Source: an uncultured Lachnospiraceae bacterium
Lineage (GTDB): Bacteria; Bacillota; Clostridia; Lachnospirales; Lachnospiraceae
Assembly: GCA_946549155.1 (NCBI GenBank)
Contig: CAMNQN010000008.1
Span: 1 to 26,588 of the forward strand
Direction of reading: 5' to 3'
Length of the DNA: 26,588 nucleotides
A program made the translations under genes and the position numbers. Under the pieces are notes generated by a model, which saw nothing but the letters and a program-made list of their open reading frames with translations, was not told where the DNA came from and did not search any database. How positions within the stretch are numbered: the stretch's first letter is position 1; every line of letters starts with the position of its first letter. This document shows positions 22,529-26,588 of the stretch, one piece after another.

Positions 22529-23775
22529 TATCCATGAAAATAACTGTGAGGATGAACCGTATGTGTACCGGCGTCCAAGTGGGATAAGACTTTATCCTGG
22601 TACATTGCTGCCCGCTGTATGCTGAAATATCCAAACCGTCGTCTGATCTCATCCACAGCCCGATCCATCCTTTCTAATTTATCCCGTTTCTCCTGATTAT
22701 CAAATATATCAAGCTGAACCGGAATATCTTCCATTACCAGATCAGATCCCCTTACGCCAAGGCTCCGTATCGGATGCTCCCATCTGTAATGTTTCTTAAA
22801 TAATTCAAATGCTGCTTTTACAATTTCATCCGTAATATTCGTCGGCTGGCTGATACGCTTCTGCCTTGTGATGCTGTTCAGCCCGTTATCCCGGATTGCT
22901 ATTTCCACCACATTACATTTGAAACCATGTTTCCGCAATCTGGCAGATACACTTTCCGATAATGCCATCAGAATGATCCAAACATCCAGATCTGTTTCCA
23001 GGTCTCTCGGTGTCGTTGTACTGTTTCCAATGGACTTGACCGGAGCTTCATATCCTTCCATACAAACCGGATCCGAATCATATCCATTCGCAAATGCCCA
23101 TAACACCAGACCGATTTTTCCAAAATGGCTGTCCAGCAGTTTTTCATCTGTCTGTGCCAGCTGGCCAATGGTATGGATCCCCAGCTTCTTCAATTTCTTG
23201 TTCGTCTGCCTGCCGACATACAGAAGGTCTGACACCGGAAGCCCCCAGACGATTTCTTTGTAATTGCCACGATGAAACTGTGTGATGGCATCCGGCTTTT
23301 TATAATCAGAGCCAAGTTTTGCGAATATCTTGTTCCAGGAAATGCCAATACTCACGGTAATGCCAAGTTCGTACTTAATCCGGTCACTGATTTCCCGGGC
23401 TATCTTCATTCCATCACCTTTGATACTGCTGCTTTCCGTCACATCCAGCCATCCTTCATCTATTCCATACGGCTCAATTTTGTCCGTATACTCTGAATAA
23501 ATTTCTCTCGCCATACTGGAAAACCTCAAATACAGATCCATCCTTGGCGGCACAAAAATGATTTCCGGACAAACCTGTTTTGCCTGCCAGAGCGCCATTC
23601 CGGTTTTTACACCACATTTCTTCGCAATATAATTTGCCGTCAACACAATACCATGTCTTGCTTCTGGATCGCCACCTACAGCAAGTGGCTTTCCCTCCAG
23701 TTCCGGATGATGCAGCATTTCTACGCTGGCATAAAAACAATTCATATCACTATGTAAAATTGTCCTGTCACCCAT
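22528..23775 (-). CDS. Y-family (DinB/UvrX-like) translesion DNA polymerase
   Basis: From ATG 23775 (GGAGGTGAGAACAGG upstream) 415 residues. The palm motifs are HSDMNCFYASVE, with metal ligand Asp10 and likely steric gate Tyr15, and YGIDEGWLD, with Asp106 and Glu107; most DinB proteins have Ala where this has Gly after the Glu. Thumb and little-finger domains follow, with a QLDIF clamp-binding motif at 354-358. These enzymes copy past damaged DNA. It leads an operon with the LexA-domain gene and the 79-residue gene, transcribed from a good promoter at 23822-23851, divergent from an S24 repressor. Confidence 0.93.
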   Translation of the reverse strand: MGDRTILHSDMNCFYASVEMLHHPELEGKPLAVGGDPEARHGIVLTANYIAKKCGVKTGMALWQAKQVCPEIIFVPPRMDLYLRFSSMAREIYSEYTDKIEPYGIDEGWLDVTESSSIKGDGMKIAREISDRIKYELGITVSIGISWNKIFAKLGSDYKKPDAITQFHRGNYKEIVWGLPVSDLLYVGRQTNKKLKKLGIHTIGQLAQTDEKLLDSHFGKIGLVLWAFANGYDSDPVCMEGYEAPVKSIGNSTTTPRDLETDLDVWIILMALSESVSARLRKHGFKCNVVEIAIRDNGLNSITRQKRISQPTNITDEIVKAAFELFKKHYRWEHPIRSLGVRGSDLVMEDIPVQLDIFDNQEKRDKLERMDRAVDEIRRRFGYFSIQRAAMYQDKVLSHLDAGTHTVHPHSYFHG

Positions 23776-23821
23776 CCTGTTCTCACCTCCGTCCGGCTTT
23801 CTTATCATTCCTTGCATGGTT

Positions 23822-23863
23822 AGTATAAGCCGACATTATGGAGATAGTCAACTGACATTTTGG
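23822..23863 (-). promoter_or_regulatory. Polymerase operon promoter with direct-repeat operator candidate
   Basis: Minus-strand TTGACT (23846-23851) and TATACT (23822-23827), 18 bases apart. On the plus strand CGACATTATGG (23831-23841) and TGACATTTTGG (23853-23863) match at 9 of 11 bases and are 22 bp apart, two helical turns, bracketing the -35. They are candidate sites for the divergent repressor. Confidence 0.6.
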
Positions 23864-23892
23864 TTGTATTATCTACGTTTCGGAGATTTCTC

Positions 23893-23921
23893 TTGATTTT
23901 GTCGTATTTGTGCTGTATAAT
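23893..23921 (+). promoter_or_regulatory. Promoter of the XRE-S24 repressor gene
   Basis: TTGATT (23893-23898) and perfect TATAAT (23916-23921), 17 bases apart, 47 bases before ATG 23968. Confidence 0.8.
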
Positions 23922-23967
23922 GCATCTATAAGAATCTAACGGAATTTCATAGAAATGAGGCGAATAT

Positions 23968-24708
23968 ATGCGTTCTATTGGCAGGATTATTGCAGAAAAC
24001 AGAAAAAAGAAAGGGCTTTCGCAGCCAGAACTTGCAGAATTACTTTCGCAGCAGGACATTGACGTTACAGCGAAGGCAATCTCCAAATGGGAGACGGATG
24101 CACGAGAACCAGGACTGCATGTTTTTCTAACTCTCTGTAAATTGTTGGATATTGAAGATATTTACGATGCTTATTTCGGGAAAAATCCATACAGTGTAAT
24201 GGACGGTCTGAATCAGGAAGGAAAAGATAAGATAAAAGACTACGCAAAAATATTAAAAGCCTCCGGCTTGTTTGAACCGGTAGTTGCAAACATTATTCCC
24301 TTCCGTAAAAAAGAAATATTTATGGACATCTTCGGAGATGCTGTTTCTGCAGGTACCGGTAATTTCCTGACAGATGCGCCAAAAGAATCTTATGAAGTTG
24401 GCGATCTTGCCCCGGACAATGCAGACTTCGGAGTCCGGATATCTGGTGACAGTATGGAACCGGAATACCACAACGGGGAAATTGCATGGATCCAGCAAAA
24501 AGACAGCATCTGCAATGGAGAAGTTGGTATTTTCTATCTCAATGGAGATGCCTACATCAAAAAGCTCCATGATGAACCGGATGGATTATTCCTGATCTCC
24601 CTGAATAAAAAATACAAACCTATCGCAATTCAGGAATCGGACTCTTTTAAAATATTCGGCAGAGTTGTCGGCAAGTGTGATGCTTCCGACATCCCCGGGT
24701 TTCAATAA
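23968..24708 (+). CDS. XRE-HTH plus S24 self-cleaving repressor (HdiR/CI-like)
   Basis: 246 residues. An N-terminal Cro/CI helix-turn-helix (residues 4-60, LSQPELAELL...TAKAISKWE) is joined to a C-terminal LexA-type S24 protease: cleavage bond Ala128-Gly129 in SAGTG, catalytic Ser162 in SGDSMEP and Lys198 in YIKKL. Family members cut themselves when RecA is activated by DNA damage, releasing their targets. It is divergent from the polymerase operon and separated by a region with direct-repeat operators, so it most likely represses that operon. GAGGCG precedes the ATG. Confidence 0.92.
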   Translation: MRSIGRIIAENRKKKGLSQPELAELLSQQDIDVTAKAISKWETDAREPGLHVFLTLCKLLDIEDIYDAYFGKNPYSVMDGLNQEGKDKIKDYAKILKASGLFEPVVANIIPFRKKEIFMDIFGDAVSAGTGNFLTDAPKESYEVGDLAPDNADFGVRISGDSMEPEYHNGEIAWIQQKDSICNGEVGIFYLNGDAYIKKLHDEPDGLFLISLNKKYKPIAIQESDSFKIFGRVVGKCDASDIPGFQ

Positions 24709-24775
24709 TCTTAATACAGTCCGTGCCATTCAAACCGGCTGTTGAAACAATAATAAAGTTAAAGGAAGTGATTGG

Positions 24776-25006
24776 ATGGCAATCAGCAACATCCTGAAAG
24801 ATATTCGTGTGGAGCGAAATCTAATTCAAGAAGACCTTGCAGAAGCAACCGGCTCCTGCAGCCGTACCATCGGCAGAATTGAACGTGGGGAGCGAAACCC
24901 CTCGTTGGAAATGGCAATCCGACTTGCCCATTATCTGAATATGAGCGTGGAAGATATTTTCAAATTAGACGATGGAACTTCCAGCCAGAAAAAAACCGAG
25001 GAGTAA
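24776..25006 (+). CDS. Small XRE-family regulator
   Basis: 76 residues: a single Cro/CI helix-turn-helix (DIRVERNLIQEDLAEATGSCSRTIGRIERGERNPSLEMAIRLAHYLN) of the type in which Arg-Glu-rich IERGERNPS marks the fourth helix, ending in a short polar tail. AAAGGAAG precedes the ATG. It lies 67 bases after the S24 repressor gene on the same strand, perhaps co-transcribed. The stop codon lies in the loop of its own terminator. Confidence 0.88.
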   Translation: MAISNILKDIRVERNLIQEDLAEATGSCSRTIGRIERGERNPSLEMAIRLAHYLNMSVEDIFKLDDGTSSQKKTEE

Positions 25007-25018
25007 TCCCCGGTTTTT
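24991..25018 (+). terminator. Terminator overlapping the XRE stop codon
   Basis: AACCG-GG pairs with CC-CGGTT (one mismatch), with GAGTAA around the loop, then TTTTT. It separates convergent genes at 25006 and 25028. Confidence 0.75.
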
Positions 25019-25027
25019 GCTGGCTAT

Positions 25028-25687
25028 TCATTTATTAAATATTTGCCTTTTTTCAAGCATATTGTTCCATAAAATGCCTATTCCCAAACCACAAGCAGAA
25101 ATCAAAATGCCTACTACCATATATGTTATATTAGGGAATTTAAATGTAAACGTAGCTGTTTCTGTATCATGCATAATCACAAATTGAGTATAAGGAACCG
25201 TAAGAAATGTTATAGCTGCTCCTACGACACATAACCACTTTCTTTTGCCAAAATAATCATTTTTCGCAACAGTAACTGTTCCCACAAACAATAGGATAGG
25301 TAATAAAATCCATCTTAACACAATATCCAATTCATTTGTCATATTACCCGTAATATTCCAAAACAAAATCATTGCAATAATCCATACAACAAAATATGTT
25401 GAAAGAATTATTATCTTGCTAAGATTATTCTTTGCTTTTACTGTGTTTGTGCTTTCTTCTAAAAATTCATGATAGGTCTGTTTCATTGAATTGTCCTCCT
25501 TGAGCAGGTGGTCAAGGCTTACAGAATAAAGGTCACTCATCTTTATTACACTAATAATATCTGGATAAGACTTATTATTTTCCCAATTTGAAATTGTTTG
25601 TCTACTAACACCAAGTAACTCGGCCGCCTGTTCTTGTGTTACACCATTTTCATTTCGTGCATTTTTGAGTTTGCTTCCAATTTCCAT
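25028..25687 (-). CDS. Membrane-anchored XRE regulator
   Basis: From ATG 25687 (AAAGGTGGATGG upstream) 219 residues. An N-terminal Cro/CI helix-turn-helix (GSKLKNARNENGVTQEQAAELLGVSRQTISNWENNKSYPDI) is linked to four hydrophobic segments from about residue 90 to the end. This is a common Clostridia layout in which a DNA-binding domain sits on the inner face of the membrane and may sense envelope or peptide signals. No partner transporter lies within the window. The divergent upstream gap 25,688-25,959 has no gene; it contains a TTGACA-like -35 near 25,790 and two dyads. Confidence 0.88.
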   Translation of the reverse strand: MEIGSKLKNARNENGVTQEQAAELLGVSRQTISNWENNKSYPDIISVIKMSDLYSVSLDHLLKEDNSMKQTYHEFLEESTNTVKAKNNLSKIIILSTYFVVWIIAMILFWNITGNMTNELDIVLRWILLPILLFVGTVTVAKNDYFGKRKWLCVVGAAITFLTVPYTQFVIMHDTETATFTFKFPNITYMVVGILISACGLGIGILWNNMLEKRQIFNK

Positions 25688-25844
25688 ATTCCATCCACCT
25701 TTATTTTTTTGCTCCGTTAAGAAGCACACTCAACATAGAAAATTTTTGAATGTTTTTCTATCAATTTACTTTTACATTGCAAAAAAATCATGTCAAAATT
25801 CTTTTACAATGCCCTAAAAATAACGATCTATCTATCTACGTTTA

Positions 25845-25880
25845 TGCATTACAATTTCCGGGGTATCCCCATTGCATGCA
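25845..25880. other. Nested dyad in intergenic gap
   Basis: TGCAT/ATGCA (outer), AAT/ATT and GGGG/CCCC (inner, TAT loop) form a three-part symmetric element of 36 bases. It fits no terminator on either strand. Possible operator or insertion-related site. Confidence 0.4.
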
Positions 25881-25887
25881 GCCATAC

Positions 25888-25918
25888 TCGCAAATAAGAA
25901 TAAACTTTTCATTTGCGA
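25888..25918. other. Hairpin downstream of the HxlR gene
   Basis: TCGCAAAT (25888-25895) and ATTTGCGA (25911-25918) pair perfectly around a 15-base loop, 41 bases after the HxlR stop. No T-run follows, so termination would be inefficient. Confidence 0.4.
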
Positions 25919-25959
25919 CTACACCATAGCAACGCTCTGATACTTCCATTTCCATCTAA

Positions 25960-26289
25960 TTATGTAGGCAAATTCTCATCGCCCCAGGCTTTCATGCAAT
26001 CGAGAACAGATAAGAAGCTCTCTCCAAGTTCTGTCAAGGTATACTCCACCCGTGGAGGTACTTCACAAAAGTCGTGGCGAAGAATGAAACCATCTGTTTC
26101 CAGCTCCCTGAGCTGCTTTGTAAGAGAACTTTCAGTAATTTCTCCAATCTGACGGCGAAGTTGCCCGAATCGCCTGATATCACACTTGCCTATGTACCAG
26201 AGAAGCTCAATCTTATATTTTCCACCCAACAGCTTCTGCACAGTTGAAATCGTTTTGCACCGGTTAACTGCTGGTTCTGATTTTCTCAT
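25960..26289 (-). CDS. HxlR-family winged-helix regulator
   Basis: 109 residues, typical size. Family signature GGKYKIELLWYIGKCDIRRFGQLRRQIGEITESSLTKQLRELETDGFILR...PPRVEYTLTELGESF spans the winged helix. Members sense redox or reactive carbonyl stress, often through a Cys near the N-terminus; Cys11 in NRCKTI is a candidate. GAGGTAA precedes ATG 26289. It is divergent from the radical-SAM-type gene fragment, with a YodB-like operator between them. Confidence 0.92.
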   Translation of the reverse strand: MRKSEPAVNRCKTISTVQKLLGGKYKIELLWYIGKCDIRRFGQLRRQIGEITESSLTKQLRELETDGFILRHDFCEVPPRVEYTLTELGESFLSVLDCMKAWGDENLPT

Positions 26290-26343
26290 TTACCTCATCT
26301 CCCTTCCTTTTTGATCATACTCTATTTTGCATCAAAATGAAAG

Positions 26344-26366
26344 GTACTTCAAAAAAGTACAGTACT
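26344..26366. promoter_or_regulatory. YodB-like operator between divergent genes
   Basis: TACT (26345-26348) and AGTA (26356-26359) are seven bases apart in GTACTTCAAAAAAGTAC, matching the TACT-N7-AGTA pattern known for YodB-type HxlR regulators. A second GTACTT (26362-26367) makes an abutting dyad. A TATAAT box (26388-26393) lies 20 bases downstream, upstream of the radical-SAM-type gene. Confidence 0.65.
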
Positions 26367-26467
26367 TCTATTTTCATAGTGTTTTGCTATAATGATGTCA
26401 ACGGGACAGTCATGTACAGGTTTGCCTCGTTACCTGTGCATAATTCATTTAATAAGAGGTGTTTATC

Positions 26468-26537
26468 ATGCATTACACAGGCACAATCTGGCGTCCACCC
26501 TATGAAGCAGACTCACTGCTTTTAGAAGTAACTGCAG
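26468..26537 (+). pseudogene. 5' fragment of a radical-SAM-type gene
   Basis: Start ATG 26468 with AGAGGTG eight bases upstream. The residues MHYTGTIWRPPYEADSLLLEVTA match the start of a radical SAM family in Clostridia that continues with GC and the CxxxCxxC iron-sulfur motif. Here the match ends at codon 23 and the continuation (DQSSYIF) is unrelated, so the cluster motif is missing. The TATAAT at 26388 and the HxlR operator would have driven it. The rest of the gene, if it exists, is not joined to this piece. Confidence 0.6.
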
Positions 26538-26588
26538 ACCAGTCCTCATACATTTTTGCAAACAGGGTGTCTACTTCTGCTTTGCGCT
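26533..26588 (-). pseudogene. Fragment of another serine recombinase (partial at window edge)
   Basis: On the minus strand from the window edge the frame reads RKAEVDTLFAKMYEDWSA, which resembles the C-terminal helical part of TnpX-type recombinases (EVDTLFxxMYxDxxxG). After this the frame enters the antisense of the radical-SAM-type gene and stops at 26500-26502. So the recombinase is cut at 26532-26537. Only about 18 codons support this. Confidence 0.45.

Noticed and set aside
23776..23967. Classical Firmicutes LexA box (CGAAC-N4-GTTCG)
   Set aside because: Not found in the divergent promoter region; a different direct repeat is present.
1..26588. tRNA or rRNA genes
   Set aside because: No cloverleaf with GTTCRA-type T-arm or rRNA-conserved stretch was noticed by eye; a tRNAscan run would settle it.

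Overview
The window looks like a chromosomal segment of a gut-type Firmicute, most likely Lachnospiraceae (Clostridia). This rests on the L,D-transpeptidases with PG4-type domains, the XpaC/TelA/CmpB gene group, strong GGAGG ribosome binding sites, the Spo0A-C-like small protein, and the large serine recombinases. Almost everything up to 23.8 kb is on the minus strand. The taxon is an inference; no rRNA or marker gene is present.

Region 1 (about 1-12,060) is GC-richer and reads as stable chromosome. On the minus strand, from right to left, it holds a low-molecular-weight protein tyrosine phosphatase and a tiny Ala/Thr/Glu-rich lipoprotein. Next comes a tightly packed xpaC-telA-CmpB-like-small-protein operon, then a zinc-ribbon membrane protein. 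Two tandem paralogous L,D-transpeptidases follow, the second coupled to a HAD phosphatase. The region ends with an ArsR-type regulator carrying a repeat-rich basic tail and an overlapping YbaK-type deacylase. The theme is envelope and cell-wall functions plus small regulators.

Region 2 (about 12,060-26,530) is visibly AT-richer and has the character of accessory DNA. It starts with the C-terminal stub of a tyrosine integrase. Three large serine recombinases follow in an overlapping operon (read right to left), preceded by a small TnpW-like protein gene and a MazF/PemK-type gene. Next is a roughly 500-base stretch without a credible gene that folds on paper into several hairpins, two with GNRA tetraloops: the best candidate for an undescribed structured RNA. 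Then come a sigma-region-4-like regulator with a hairpin against its ribosome binding site, a lipoprotein, a Spo0A-C-like small protein and an XRE regulator. The last two genes share a palindromic operator candidate. Two poorly known proteins follow, then a small SOS-like mutagenesis unit: a Y-family polymerase, a LexA DNA-binding domain without protease, a small conserved protein, and a divergent XRE-S24 self-cleaving repressor.

Region 3 (about 24.7-26.6 kb) holds two more XRE regulators (one membrane-anchored) and an HxlR regulator with a YodB-like operator. The divergent radical-SAM-type gene is cut after about 23 codons, where it fuses at CTGCAG to what looks like a fragment of another serine recombinase on the opposite strand.

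The most notable system is the module sigma-like factor / structured RNA candidate / MazF / TnpW-like / three serine recombinases, apparently inserted next to or into an older integrase-bearing element.
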